A DNA stretch of 64,000 bases from Holophaga sp. (GTDB lineage Bacteria > Acidobacteriota > Holophagae > Holophagales > Holophagaceae): positions 40,279 through 104,278 of the forward strand of contig JADKBC010000012.1 of the NCBI GenBank assembly GCA_016715205.1, given 5' to 3'. Position 1 is the stretch's first letter, and every line of letters begins with the position of its first letter. A model generated the notes under the pieces. The model was not told the DNA's origin and ran no database searches. It saw only the letters and a program-made list of their open reading frames with translations. This document shows positions 46,561-58,096 of this stretch, piece by piece. The position numbers and the translations under genes were made by a program.

Positions 46561-48037
46561 TGATAATTCGGTCATTGAAAGCCATCTCGTTAGCCAATCT
46601 CATCCTTCTACCCGTCTGGGTGGAGATGGCCCCCGGCGCAGGTGCTCGTTATTTAATGGGATACAACGTGGGAGTCCCGGGGCTGGCCGCCCTCGGCTTG
46701 AATATTCTTCTTTGCGGCCCTGATTTCCTGATTTTGGATTTCACCAACTTTCACAAAATTCTGACCCAAAAAAAAATGTTTTTCGCAGCAGCGCCCTGTT
46801 CTTGGTCTCCGCTGTCGCTATTAACGGCCTTAGGGTGGGTTTTGGGGATCATGCGTACTACTTCAATTTAGCCAATCAAGCCATACAGTTGGGCTGGCCA
46901 AAATTCCTTCTGATTTACGGTTTCCCCTTCGTAATTTTAGCGTGGTTCATCCATTTCCAGGAGGACCGCTTTAGACGCGGGCTGGCAAAGGCTAGGCCCA
47001 ACGGACTCGTGTTGCTCCTGATTTTCGATGAGTGGGACTACAACTGGACCTTTCCCCACCGTCCTTCGAATATACGGATGCCAGAAGTGGACCGGTTCAC
47101 TTCGGAAAATATAAATTTCAATCGCACATACCCCCCAACAAATGAAACCATCCGATCCATTCCTTCCTTACTCACCGGCAGAGTTGTGGAAGATGTCCGC
47201 ACCGCGCCGGGACCAGATCTCCTTCTTCGATTTAGAGGGGAGTCGAATTGGATCCCCTGGAGCCAAGTTCCGGATCTGCCATACCAGCTGAGTAATCAGG
47301 GACTCCGAACTTGCTTCATCACTCACGTCCATGCCTTTGGCCCAGCCTATATGCAAGCTCGCCCAAACCTGGAGATTCGACGAAAACCGTACTATAAAGA
47401 GTGGGAAGAGGGCCAAGCCCGGTACCAAACTTTTACGGGTTCCTTTGTCCGCCAGTGGATGTGCGTGCTAGAGAATCTCCCCGGCATCAGTTTTCTACGA
47501 AACCATGGGAGCAGGGTTGATTCTGTTCCAACGGTCTATCTCCACGCACTAAATGAAACACTAAATGCCATTCACAGCCGCAACTTTGATGCAATCATTG
47601 TCCATTGGCCCATCCCCCCAGCCCCCGTGATGGTAGATCCTTCGACAGGTGAATTCACATCACATCCTCCCAAGGGTCTTCGACTTACAGAAAATCTCGT
47701 CCTCGTGGATAAAACTCTGGGTAGAATCCGCCATGAAATGGAGTCCCAGGGACTATGGGATACCGCGACCATTGTGCTCACCTCAGACCACTGGCAGCGC
47801 TTTGCCTCCGATCCGAAACAGGTCAAGGCGCCTGATGAGGCTGGCGTTGAAGCCTCTCAGCAACGAGTGCCTTTGCTCATCAAATGGCCACAATCCCCAG
47901 ATCATCAGGTCATCAGGGCCCCGATGAATGTTGTGGGTGTAGCACGATTCCTAGCAAGTCCTGAGGCATCCCGGAACCTGGAGCAACTCCAGCCCCTCGA
48001 TGGACACCTAGGTAGTTATAGCCCTTGGATTAAGTGA
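46560..48037 (+). CDS. Membrane-anchored sulfatase-like hydrolase, one frameshift
   Basis: From ATG 46560 there are hydrophobic helices (LANLILLPVWVEMAP, VGVPGLAALGLNILLCG). The frame breaks in a run of nine A near 46770 and resumes with two more helices, then the soluble domain: VLLLIFDEWDYNWTFP, TNETIRSIPSLLTGR with the nucleophile Ser/Thr region, IIVHWPIPPAP and TIVLTSDHWQR, as in the alkaline-phosphatase/sulfatase fold. About 492 residues. Related proteins transfer phosphoethanolamine or glycerol phosphate, or remove sulfate; the substrate is not clear. It overlaps the methyltransferase gene. Confidence 0.75.
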
Positions 48038-48385
48038 AATTTTTTATAGGCTTTTTCAGAATACACCTGGGAACTTCGAGACTGAAATTTTTAAATAATT
48101 ATAATTGAAAAGTTCGTTCAAATATTGTCGACACCTCGGCTTGTCGCGAAACTCGGTAGAAGAAAACTTGGCCAGATAGTGCACCTGGCCCAGGTTGAGG
48201 ACAAGTAATCTGCCTAAGTAGCCGAAGGGGCTCTAACAAGTTGTGGCTAACTTCAATTTATGAACCTTGTTTCGCGACATTATGGACACCCAAGATGCAT
48301 TGGAAATTGTCTCTCCCCGGAGAATGAGCCGTATGACTGAAAAATCACTTGGGCCAATTGCTTCCATTCTCGTGAATTCTGCATC
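48038..48385. other. Intergenic stretch before the WecA-like gene
   Basis: No gene is visible in 348 bases. The first 90 are AT-rich (TAAATAATTATAATTG near 48092), and GTCGCGAAAC/GTTTCGCGAC (48144 and 48268) are inverted copies 120 bases apart. It may hold a promoter for the transferase gene. Confidence 0.35.
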
Positions 48386-49382
48386 ATGACTTGGATTGTC
48401 CTGCCCCTGCTATCCATAGTCACCACACTTGCGATGGGCTTCTTGCTTATCCAGAATGCCACCGCATGGGGCTTCCATCGATGTTCCGGAAGCCAGAAAG
48501 GTCCATAAGCTGCCCACGCCTCGCTGGAGGCCTTGCAATGGTGCTAGGGGGTGGATTGGTCTTTGGCGCGGCGGTTATATTTGAATGGATTCCCCATCCA
48601 TCTATCCCTTGGCAGACTTGGCTGGCGGGCATCGGATTCATTGCCGTGGGAGCAATGGATGATCGGTACAGCTTCCATCCCCGCCAGAAAGTCTTGGTAT
48701 TACTCTCCCTATCAGCCTTGGCCGCTTGGCCCTGGGTGCTGGTGCTTAGAACAACCTCCATCCCATGGATACCCACGCCTGGGTGGCCTCTTCTCTTCTC
48801 CCAATGGCCGGGGTAATTCTACTCACCTTCTGGTTCATGGCCGTCCCCAACGCCGTAAATATCGAGGACGCTATCAATGGCTACATGGGGGGGTTCACTT
48901 TTATCGTGCTGTGCGGCCTTGCCTTGCGAGGTGTGGATACGCGCATTGCTCTGGGCGCTCTTTTTGGGTTTTTGTGTCTCAATTGGCCCCAAGCTAAGCA
49001 TTTCATGGGGGATGCGGGCAGCTTCGGCTGTGGTTTCTTTATCGCAGAGGCCATCCTTCGCGGAGACGGACTTACCCATCCGGTCATGGCCCTAGCATTC
49101 ACGGCGCCCATTTCCTTTGATGTTGCCATGGGATTGTTTCGGCGAAACCGGCTAGGAATGAGTTTCTTTACCGCCGACCGAGCTACCTGTCCGCACCATG
49201 TACTGAAACTAATGAATGGAAGCTCACTATTGGCATCCACCACACTTTGGCTGAACGCAGCTGCCTTCGTAGCCCTCGCCAACCGACCAATGCTCCTTCT
49301 GGGACAGTCGGTTTCCTTTGCATTAATTTTGTTCTTACTTAACAGGCGTCTTTTGACGAGGCAATCAGCTGAATCTGCATAG
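48386..49382 (+). CDS. WecA/MraY-family glycosyl-1-phosphate transferase, several frameshifts
   Basis: Pieces in three frames give a polytopic enzyme of about 330 residues: WIVLPLLSIVTTLAMGFLL; DVPEARKVHKLPTPR then GGLAMVLGGGLVFG (the D-x-P-x-x-R-K-x-H loop); VGAMDDRYSFHPRQKVLV; FMAVPNAVNIEDAINGYMGG; HFMGDAGSFGCGFFIAEA. Breaks fall near 48480, 48530 and 48800. Members transfer a sugar phosphate to undecaprenyl phosphate, the first step of O-antigen or capsule units. A start at ATG 48386 fits the first helix. It is convergent with the protease gene, eight bases apart. Confidence 0.75.
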
Positions 49383-49390
49383 TAGTCCGC

Positions 49391-52300
49391 CTAAGGGCTT
49401 GCAAGGCTGGATGTAACCGTTGCGCCCGTGGCAGGACTGGGGGCTGGGACGATTTGGAAGGATGAAAAAATACCCCATGCATCACCCGCTACCGCGGTGC
49501 TCGTCCTCACATGAACATAGATCGTGTAGGTTCCGATGGGCGTTGAGGCTGGGAGAACCCACGAAGAACCAACACCATAGTTCTGGACTGTGGTCCAGGT
49601 GGTTCCATTCAGAGGTTGAATTCATACTGATAGGAGGGCGTCCCCCTCTATTCCGACTGCTGTGAATGTGACCGCAGTTCCTACTGTCTGAGGGCTTGCA
49701 AGGCTGGATAACCGTTGCGCCCGTGGCAGGACTGGGGGGCTGGAACGATTTGGAAGGATGAAGAAATACCCCATGCATCACCCGCTACGCGGTGCTCGTC
49801 CTCACATGAACATAGATCTGTAGGTTCCGATGGGCGTTGAGGCTGGGAGAACCCACGAAGAACCAACACCATAGTTCTGGACTGTGGTCCAGGTGGTTCC
49901 ATTCCAGAGGTTGAATTCATACTGATAGGAGGGCGTCCCCCCTATTCCGACTGCTGTGAATGTGACCGCAGTTCCTACTGTCTGAGGGCTTGCAAGGCTG
50001 GATGTAACCGTTGCGCCCGTGGCAGGACTGGGGGCTGGAACGATTTGGAAGGATGAAGAAATACCCCATGCATCACCCGCTACCGCGGTGCTCGTCCTCA
50101 CATGAACATAGATCGTGTAGGTTCCGATGGGCGTTGAGGCTGGGAGAACCCACGATGAACCAACACCATAGTTCTGGACTGTGGTCAGGTGGTTCCCATT
50201 CCAGAGGTTGAATTCATACTGATAGGAGGGCGTCCCCCCTATTCCGACTGCTGTGAATGTGACCGCAGTTCCTACTGTCTGAGGGCTTGCAAGGCTGGAT
50301 GTAACCGTTGCGCCCGTGGCAGGACTGGGGGCTGGAACGATTTGGAAGGATGAAGAAATACCCCATGCATCACCCGCTACCGCGGTGCTCGTCCTCACAT
50401 GAACATAGATCGTGTAGGTTCCGATGGGCGTTGAGGCTGGGAGAACCCACGAAGAACCAACACCATAGTTCTGGACTGTGGTCCAGGTGGTTCCATTCAG
50501 AGGTTGAATTCATACTGATAGGGGGCGTCCCCCTATTCCGACTGCTGTGAATGTGACCGCAGTTCCTACTGTCTGAGGGCTTGCAAGGCTGGATGTAACT
50601 CCTTGCGCCCGTGGCAGGACTCAGGGGCTGGAACGATTTGGAAGGATGAAGAAATACCCCATGCATCACCCGCTACCGCGGTGCTCGTCCTCACATGAAC
50701 ATAGATCGTGTAGGTTCCGATGGGCGTTGAGGCTGGGAGAACCCACGAAGAACCAACACCATAGTTCTGGACTGTGGTCCAGGTGGTTCCATTCCAGAGG
50801 TTGAATTCATACTGATAGGAGGGCGTCCCCCCTATTCCGACTGCTGTGAATGTGACCGCAGTTCCTACTGTCTGAGGGCTTGCAAGGCTGGATGTAACCG
50901 TTGCGCCCGTGGCAGGACTGGGGGGGAGTGTAGTGTAGTTCGCGAGATGATAGAAGGCAGGAGTCAGTTCTTGGGCCATTGAATTCCCTTCACCGTCAGT
51001 CACCTCGACCTTCAAATCCACAGGTCCCTCGGGGAGGTCTGTCGGTAGTTCAAGGACGCAGTCCATTGAATTCCCCGTCGGGATTGGAAGTGCTAACGCC
51101 CTCCACTGGCCACCGAGTTTACATGAGGCCGTCACCTGGGCAAGCGACACATCATCGGCAACGCTAAGATTCAACTGGTTCAATTTACCCATTTCAGTAA
51201 TACTGGATGCTCCCCTTCTTTGGTGATTCTCAACAGGTTGAAATAAGGAGGATTTGAATCACTCTTGCTCGAATCCAATGAAAATACTGTTTTAGCATTA
51301 GCAATTTCGCCGTTAACCCAATAAGAGTGTGTTGGAAAGCTTAATTTGATTGGGCCGGTTGAGACACTAAGATGACGAGTAAAATACCCCATAGGGATCA
51401 ATCCTGATTCCGTGTTGGATGAACCCACGGTGATTTCGTATGGAATATCTACAAAATCATAGTCTGCCATTTGACCAGTATAGAATTGCCCAAATGGACT
51501 CAATATATTTAAATCATTCTGACTTCCTTGCAATTGCCCAATCCAAAATTGCGGGGATTCACCAAACAGAATTCGCATTGAATCGGTGGAGTAGAAGGGC
51601 GTATCTGGATGAAAAAAGTGATGAATATTTACCCAACCAGGATTTCCAATGCCAATCAGTCCTCCCTTGAATAGAATGGCTCCTAGATTGCCAATATTAT
51701 CAATCGAAAAACGTGCGGGCTGGATTGGTTGAACGAAAATGCAAGTACGGCATGGAAGAGAGGTGTACCTCCATCGCCCATGGCGGAGATAATGTCCTGA
51801 TCAATGTTGTTCCAACCCGTCCAACCGATCGACGCAAATCCAGCGGCATAATTTACCCGATTGATAAAGCGATAAAAAACTGATCCATGCACTATTAACA
51901 TTTGGACTTATATTGTAATTAAGCTTCACCACGCTTACAGGACTGTTTGTCAAAGACTGACTGCTGAATATACCATTTATTAATCCATACCTGAACTCAT
52001 AGTATTTCTTTATAAAACTATTACTCGACCATCCAGATAGTATGGTTTCAAATTTGTATGAATTTGAAACATCAGAAAAATAGTAATCTGTACACGCTTC
52101 ACCGCGAGTTATAATTGCTCCATCAAGGGTAATCGGCCCAAAGACAGCTTCTTTAGCCATTCCATTGATTAAATTAAAATCATTTCCGTCTGCATCAACA
52201 CCTGTTAGGTTAATATGATGAATGGCTTCATTTTTTAATGAAATTCCTAGCACTGTATTATTATTTACAATCACCCCTTCCTTGATGATAAATGATTCAC

Positions 52301-54212
52301 CCCTCTCGCCATTCGGTCCATGTGGGAAATAGCATAAAATATCGTAATTGCCCGGATAAAGAGCCACCAACATGGCGTTGCCAACTTGGTAATATAAATA
52401 TGGTTGTACAATTTTATAATTGTCATTTTTATCATAAATATTTATGAGATTTGGGAATTGATCGAATTGTAATTCCAATCGAGAGAACTTGCTAAACGAC
52501 ACTGGTAATCGCAGCGAATCATTGGAAGTTTGCGCAACCAGCCACCCCCCTAATCCAGATGAGGGTACCGGGCCAAACGGAAGAGCGGAATTGTCGACGG
52601 TCAATGTGATGGACACGTCCTTAGACTGGCCCGGGCCAATCGTGATCAAAGCAGGAACGATCGACCAACTGACTCCTGAAGGCCAGGAGCCTTCCATGGA
52701 CAAGGAGTAATTTTTATCGGAAGCATCAAGATTGTGGATCCGAACTGAACTTGTTTTTGCCCAAATAGGCTGGCCAATATCTACAGGTCCAAAGCTGAGA
52801 TTCGAAGGCGAGGCCACCGCCTTGGTCAGGTATGCCTGTTGGATTTGGACTCTCCCACTCCCCTGAGTGAATGCGTCTAGGCCTAAGTCCTTCGCCGTTC
52901 CCGTCAGTGCGCCTTTGATGAATTCTGGAAGCCACGTCGGGTGCTTCTCTAGAAGCAGTGCCGCGGCACCAGCGACATGAGGCGCTGCCATAGAGGTGCC
53001 ACTCATTGCACCGTAACCTCCACCGAGTAACGAGGAGTTGATATTGACTCCAGGTGCCGTGACATCTGGTTTGATCGCCATATCCGGCCTTCCGGGTCCT
53101 CTGGAACTGAACAAGGCAATTTGGTCCAGGTTATCGGTGGCTCCAACGGTAATTGCCTTTCTGGCGCATCCGGGCGAGCCGATCGTAGCGTAGCTACTAC
53201 CCTCATTGCCCGCAGCCACGACACAGACGATTCCAGCATCCACAGCAGCATCTACAGCCTGAGAAATCGGATCATCCGCATCACCTGGGCCACCAAGACT
53301 CATATTGATGACATTGACCTTGTCATCGGTCATCGGATCCTGATCTGGATCAGCTGCTAAATCCAAGGCGGCGATGATTCCACTGATGGCCCCAGACCCA
53401 TCTGCACCAAGCACTTTGAAAGCTAGTAATTTGGCGTTAGGAGCTACACCCTTTATCAACCCATTGGCGGCGATAATTCCGGCCACATGAGTACCGTGGC
53501 CATGATCGTCCATTGGATCCGTGTCGTTGTTCACGAAGTCATAGCCACCAATCACCTTATATCCAGAACCGTATCCGCCACCAAGATCCGGGTGGTTATA
53601 GTCGATGCCAGAATCCAGGATCGCTACCCGGATGCCTTGTCCCGTGGCCCCATAATTGTTCCACATTTGAGTGGCGCCGATCAGGGGAACACTCTGTGAC
53701 AGGGTTGCATGTACCCGGGTGTCTCTGAATACATGCGCAACTGCCGGATGATCCTTTAGTTGCTGAAACGTAGAATGAGATACACGAGTCGCCAATCCAT
53801 TAAAGGTAAAGCGGAATTCCTTGAAATCCTGATTTCTAAGCCCACCTTCCTTGTTTACAATCCACCCGCGCACTTGTTGATGCTCATTCTGGATGCGCAG
53901 CTGGTGGTCCCGCATGGCCTGCGATTTCTGGGAACTTGTAAGTGGAAAAACAGCCCTGCGCCTGTTCAACAACGGAGTTTCCTTCAACTGCACAATTACA
54001 TCCACAGGCCCCTCGATTGTGAGGGACTCAGCGGCCTTGATCCCCTGTGGTGTGATCACGCCAGTACGCACCTCCCCAGGCTTCCCGGCGAACAGGTCCA
54101 CACTGGTGCGTTTTGGGCTAACTTGGGCCCAGGCCGTGAAACCGGTCATGCCGGTTGCCAGACCAAGAATAAAAATGCGATGCATTGTGCGGGAGGATAG
54201 ATTTCGGGTCAC
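49391..54212 (-). CDS. Secreted subtilisin-like (S8) serine protease with 99-residue tandem repeats, frameshifts
   Basis: GTG 54212 with GGAG six bases before it starts a signal peptide ending near AWAQ. An inhibitor-like propeptide is followed by the S8 domain: Asp in VAILDSGIDYNHPDL, His in DHGHGTHVAGIIA, Ser in SGTSMAAPHVAGAAA. A beta-rich middle region (51.2-52.9 kb) leads to about five repeats of PATGATVTSSLASPQTVGTA-type units and TAG at 49391. One-base breaks near 51890, 51680, 51190 and inside repeats interrupt the frame. Restored length is near 1600 residues. It is probably exported, with the repeats as surface-binding or spacer domains. Confidence 0.82.
49398..50916 (-). repeat. About five tandem 297-bp coding repeats
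   Basis: Copies begin (plus strand, CTTGCAAGGCTGG) at 49398, 49695, 49989, 50286, 50580 and a partial one at 50879, spaced 294-299 bases. They are nearly identical at the DNA level; the differences are mostly one- to three-base gaps. One unit codes for 99 residues with VGTAVTFTAVGIGGTPSYQYEFNLW and YGVGSSWVLPASTPIGTY. The last copy ends at TAG where the others have CAG. Confidence 0.93.
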
Positions 54213-54312
54213 TGGTACTCCGAAAGGTGATTGATCGCCGATCTACTAATGAATGACGGAAAAGATTGTGCAGTTCGCATATAGTCCAAGACGTGAGCTA
54301 GGTATTCGGGGG

Positions 54313-54348
54313 GTGGATAGGGAAGTGGATAGGGAAGTGGATAGGGAA
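54313..54348. repeat. Three 12-bp tandem repeats (GTGGATAGGGAA)
   Basis: Three perfect copies lie end to end; the third is also the start of the 57-bp direct repeat at 54337-54393. They stand about 100 bases upstream of the protease start, in its promoter region. Confidence 0.85.
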
Positions 54349-54710
54349 AATAAAGGGCCAAAACGCTGAATGACGAAAAGACAAAAGAAGGTCGCAAGGA
54401 ATTGCTCGCCAAGCTGATTCATTCCGCCAGCCCCCCCCGCAAGGGTGCCTTTGTGGCCATCAACTGCGCGGCCATTCCCGAAAATCTGTTAGAAAGCGAA
54501 CTGTTCGGGTTTGAGAAGGGTGCTTTCACTGGCGCTACCAGTGCCAAGCCTGGACGTTTCGAGTTGGCAGATGGCGGCACCCTGGTGCTGGATGAAATCG
54601 GCGAGCTGCCCCTGGCCCTCCAGGGCAAACTACTGCGGGCCCTGCAGGAACGCGTGGATAGGGAAAATAAAGGGCCAAAACGCTGAATGACGAAAAGACA
54701 AAGGAAGGTC
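54337..54710. repeat. 57-bp direct repeats flanking a sigma-54 activator fragment
   Basis: 54337-54393 and 54654-54710 are identical except for one base (AAAAGAAGG versus AAAGGAAGG). Each begins GTGGATAGGGAAAATAAAGG and ends GGAAGGTC or similar. The 260 bases between them hold a piece of a regulator gene. This could be recombination between dispersed copies, or insertion of a foreign piece. Confidence 0.85.
54394..54653 (+). pseudogene. Fragment of a sigma-54-dependent activator (AAA+ domain)
   Basis: The frame reads FVAINCAAIPENLLESELFG and GAFTGATSAKPGRFELADGG, then TLVLDEIGELPLALQGKLLRALQER. This contains the GAFTGA loop that touches sigma-54 and Walker B, but no Walker A, no response or DNA-binding domain. 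Both ends stop exactly at the direct repeats. It is about 87 residues of an NtrC-type protein. Confidence 0.88.
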
Positions 54711-54936
54711 TCAGGGCTTCGGTGGGGACCTGCGTAGCGTGGTGGGAACCCTGAAACGGGTCAGATTGGCAAAGATCTTGTGGATTCGACAAGGATCGCA
54801 CCGTTCTCAGGCACGTCAAGCGGTCCTTGGCCATGGCGATGCTAGTCAACTGGGCGAGTTGGCAGGGCTCAGTGGATAGCCAGTATTCCCCGGGGGTGCA
54901 GGTCATGTCGCATTGATTCTACAGATGGAGTGATTG
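54711..54936. other. Short stretch without a recognisable gene
   Basis: The 226 bases between the direct repeat and the CCG-domain fragment show no family resemblance in any frame. They may be part of a lost gene. Confidence 0.3.
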
Positions 54937-55347
54937 CTAGAACGATATTGCCTTCGCGTTTTCGGCCCGGCGCACGAAGCCTTTTTTCCAGTCAGCACCG
55001 CTCTGGCGCTTCGCCAGATGCACCGCCAGGTGACGGGCGACCAGGCCAGTACTCCGACTGCGGCCGAGACCCTGGAGGCAGGAGGGGCAGTTGGTGAGCA
55101 CACAGGAAACGTCGGGCGTCTCCGCCCGCAGCGCCGCCATGACATCCACCTTGCGGGCGCGCATGGCTTCGGAGATATCGGGTCGGGAAAGGGCCAGGGT
55201 GCCCGCCTCGGAACAGCAGTGGGGCAGCGGATGCAAGGTTCCTGTGTGGCCGAGGGCCTTCACCACTTCAGAGGCTTTTCCTTCCAGCGCATCATGGCAG
55301 GGGGCGTGGTAGCCCAATGCATGACCCTGGTCACAACAAGGCGCCAT
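54937..55347 (-). pseudogene. C-terminal fragment of an Fe-S oxidoreductase with CCG domain
   Basis: About 136 residues are open: GYHAPCHDALEGKASEV, LPHCCSEAGTLALSRPDIS and VLTNCPSCLQGLGRS are the cysteine-rich CCG repeats found at the end of glycolate oxidase/D-lactate dehydrogenase-type (GlcF-like) proteins and heterodisulfide reductase B. The N-terminal FAD or ferredoxin parts are missing; upstream sequence has no continuation. It looks like another chromosomal gene fragment in this patchwork. Confidence 0.7.
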
Positions 55348-55561
55348 TTTCCCCAGCGTGATCCTTCACCATCATGAAGTTCTCTCCATGATTAGCCCGG
55401 TCATGGTTCCCCCAGCCTACCTTGTGTATAGATTCTTATCGCCCGTCCAAATACTGAGTGGGACGAAAGCCAGAACATGGGCTTCCAAGATTTCCTCTGG
55501 AGGCCGAACCCCAACGGAATCCATGATCGAGTTTCTGATTTTCATATCCAAACCCTCTCAA

Positions 55562-56636
55562 TCATTTCAATCGATTCATGCCTTCATGGGGGGGGATTTC
55601 TGGTGTCGTTTGGCGGCCCACCGTCGGTGGAAAGGTTCTGCGCATTCCCTCTTCTAGGGTGAAGGGCGGCTCCCATCCTAGGCCCTCATTCAACGAATCC
55701 ACATCCACAAAGAAATCACCTGAAATTTTTGAAAGAACCTCAGAACTCCATGGAACAGATAAGCCCAAGTGGTTAAAAAAATCCCCCAGCCGCGCAGTTG
55801 CATGCAGCAGCGTCCAGGGCAGGTGCAACGTTCGACCTCTCCTGCCGTGGCTTGCTGCCAAAACCCTAACTAGGTGCTCCGTCGAAAGCCTTTCCCGGTC
55901 GGCCACCGGCCAGGTCCTTCCAGAGGGGGGGGCGACAGCGCTCAGAAATGTTTTGATGAGGTCAACCAGATTATCTACAAACAGGAAACTTCTCTGATTT
56001 GGGCACCTACTTACCGGGATAGGGATGCCTCTGCGCACGATCCCCGCTAAACGCGCAAGGTTACCGGGGTTGCCAGGGCCATAGACAAGAACTGGCCGAA
56101 GAATGGCCCATCGGGTTGCAGAATCCGAAAGGGCTCGACGCACCGCCGCCTCTCCATCCGCTTTGCTTTTCCCATAAGGTGTCGTGGGATGAATGGGGGA
56201 GTCTGGACCTAATGGCAGTAATGGGGTGGGCCCATGTACGGCCACGGAACTAATAAATATAAAGCGGTTCACTTCTGGACAATGGGCAACGGCCTGGGCC
56301 AGCCGGGCAGTGGGGAAGATGATTCACCCGATCGAAGAGATCCCAATCACTGGCAACCCTTGGATCAAACTGATGAGCAATTCCAGCGAGATGGACAACT
56401 CCCGTTATACCCTGAAGAAACGGGGCCCAGTCCGTGATCTCACTCAGATTCGGCAGGGCCAACCATTCAGCCTCCAGGGTTTCCAGGTATGGTGCTGGAG
56501 CGAGCCCCGTGTAGGCCACAGCAATCCCTTCGTTTCTTAAACGTTCAACCAACACGGACCCAATGAAACCAGACCCACCTGTGACCAGAATCTTCTGCTT
56601 ATGGGGCCGGCGGGACTGCGCGAGGCGAGGGGGCAT
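55562..56636 (-). CDS. NAD-dependent epimerase/dehydratase for sugar nucleotides, one frameshift
   Basis: ATG 56636 leads to KILVTGGSGFIGSVLVERL and ITGVVHLAGIAHQFDP. The frame then breaks at a GGGG run (56312-56315) and resumes with RFIFISSVAVHGPTP, the Tyr-Lys pair in TPYGKSKADGE, and RWAILRPVLVYGPGNPGN. Removing one C on the minus strand joins them to about 357 residues. The tail (DDFFVDVDSL-like, LGWEPPFTLEEGM) is usual for UDP-glucose 4-epimerase-like or WbpP-like enzymes. Specificity cannot be told. Confidence 0.83.
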
Positions 56637-56820
56637 GGGGTACTATCTCCTAGAATGAACCGAACTGCTTGCCTCGATTCAAGAACGACAGTACAACCTT
56701 CATATGGCTTGACCGTGGCATGACATTAAATATGCCCTGACTATTGGGCAATTTTTTTAGTTTTACAAGTCGATACACATTAAAATAATTTAATTAGGCT
56801 TTTACCATTGTGGAATCATT

Positions 56821-57963
56821 ATGAAAATAGCAATTATAAATAAAGCCTTCCCCCCACCTTTTGGCGGGATAGAGGCGGTTGTGGCTTCACTATTAAAAGG
56901 ATTTTCTAATCATCCTATGTTGAGGGTCGAAGCGATCGTCCCAAGCCATATCAAGGGGACCAGACACAAAACGCGTGATTACTATGGATCACTTTAGGTG
57001 GAGGTGCCAAGCCTCGGGACCATTGCTCACACGCCAATTGCACCAACATTAATGCACCACGTCAGAAAGGCGAAGCCTGATCTTCTTCATTTTCATTTTC
57101 CCTATCCATGGGGAGATGTTCTTCAGGTGTTAACAGGACCAAAGACTCCCTATATTGTTAGCTATCATGCCGATATTGGTGGATTTAGGCATCTCTTTGC
57201 TTGCTACAAACCATTTATGCTAAAATTTCTCAAAGGTGCATCCGCCATTGTCGTTGCCACCTCCAACCACATCGAGTCCTCCCCAATCCTTTCGGGGGAA
57301 CTTCGAGAGAAATGCGTCATAGTCCCTTTCGGACTAGACTTAGAGCCCTTCCGAACTACAGAATCCCTCATCGAGCGCGGTAGGACCTATAGGCAATCCC
57401 TTGCTGGCGGAGGCCCCCTCATTCTATTTGTGGGGCGTCTCGTGGGGTACAAAGGGCTTCCCACCCTATTGCAAGCCATGAAGTATATCGACGCTACCTT
57501 GGTAATCGCCGGTGAGGGCCCCCTTCGAGCCCAGCTTCAAGCGGAGGCCAAGGATCTTGGAATACAGGATCGCGTTCGCTGGATGGGTTCCGTTTCGGCA
57601 GAGGAGTTGCCTTCCCTTTACCATTCGGCAGATCTTTTTGTCCTTCCTTCGGACCGCCCCGAGGAGGCCTTTGGGTTGGTCCAAGTCGAGGCCCATGCCT
57701 CTAGTCTCCCAGTTGTGTGTTGTGATTTGCCAACGGGAGTAACAAAAGTCAACTTGCATGGGGAGACAGGATTGGTGGTTCCGCTACAGGACCCTCGCGC
57801 AATGTCAGAAGCCATTAACGGTCTGATTCTGGATACAAATCTTCGATTACGGCTCGGCCGTCAAGCCAGGGATCGGGCCTTTCGTGAATTTTCTATTAAT
57901 ACTATGTGCGACCGATATTACGAACTTTACCAAAAAGTCATGCTGGAACGGGGGAAAAACTAA
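56821..57963 (+). CDS. Glycosyltransferase family 4 protein, one internal TAG
   Basis: ATG 56821 starts KIAIINKAFPPPFGGIEAVVASLL, the donor-domain loop of GT4. TAG at 56995 interrupts an otherwise continuous frame that continues VPSLGTIAHTPIAPTL, LHFHFPYPWGDVL, LILFVGRLVGYKGLPTLLQAM, GEGPLRAQLQ, and the E-x7-E region EEAFGLVQVEAHASSLPVV. 380 codons in all. The stop is a substitution, not a shift, so this could be a real inactivation or an error. It likely adds a hexose or mannose to the lipid-linked unit. Confidence 0.8.
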
Positions 57964-58096
57964 AGACGAATTTTTTCGATTTTATCTCATTTCATCAGAA
58001 CTTTTGCATTCTATGTATTATTTATCAAAATTTTCTTCGGATCGTTATTTTTAATATGTCATATTTTTTCTTTTTAACTATCCCACCCAAACTTCT

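Noticed and set aside
49398..50916. Repeat array as a CRISPR
   Set aside because: Units are about 297 bp, contiguous, and code for a 99-residue protein repeat; there are no short repeats with unique spacers.
54313..54348. 12-bp tandem copies as CRISPR or iterons
   Set aside because: Only three short copies, without spacers and without a replication gene beside them.
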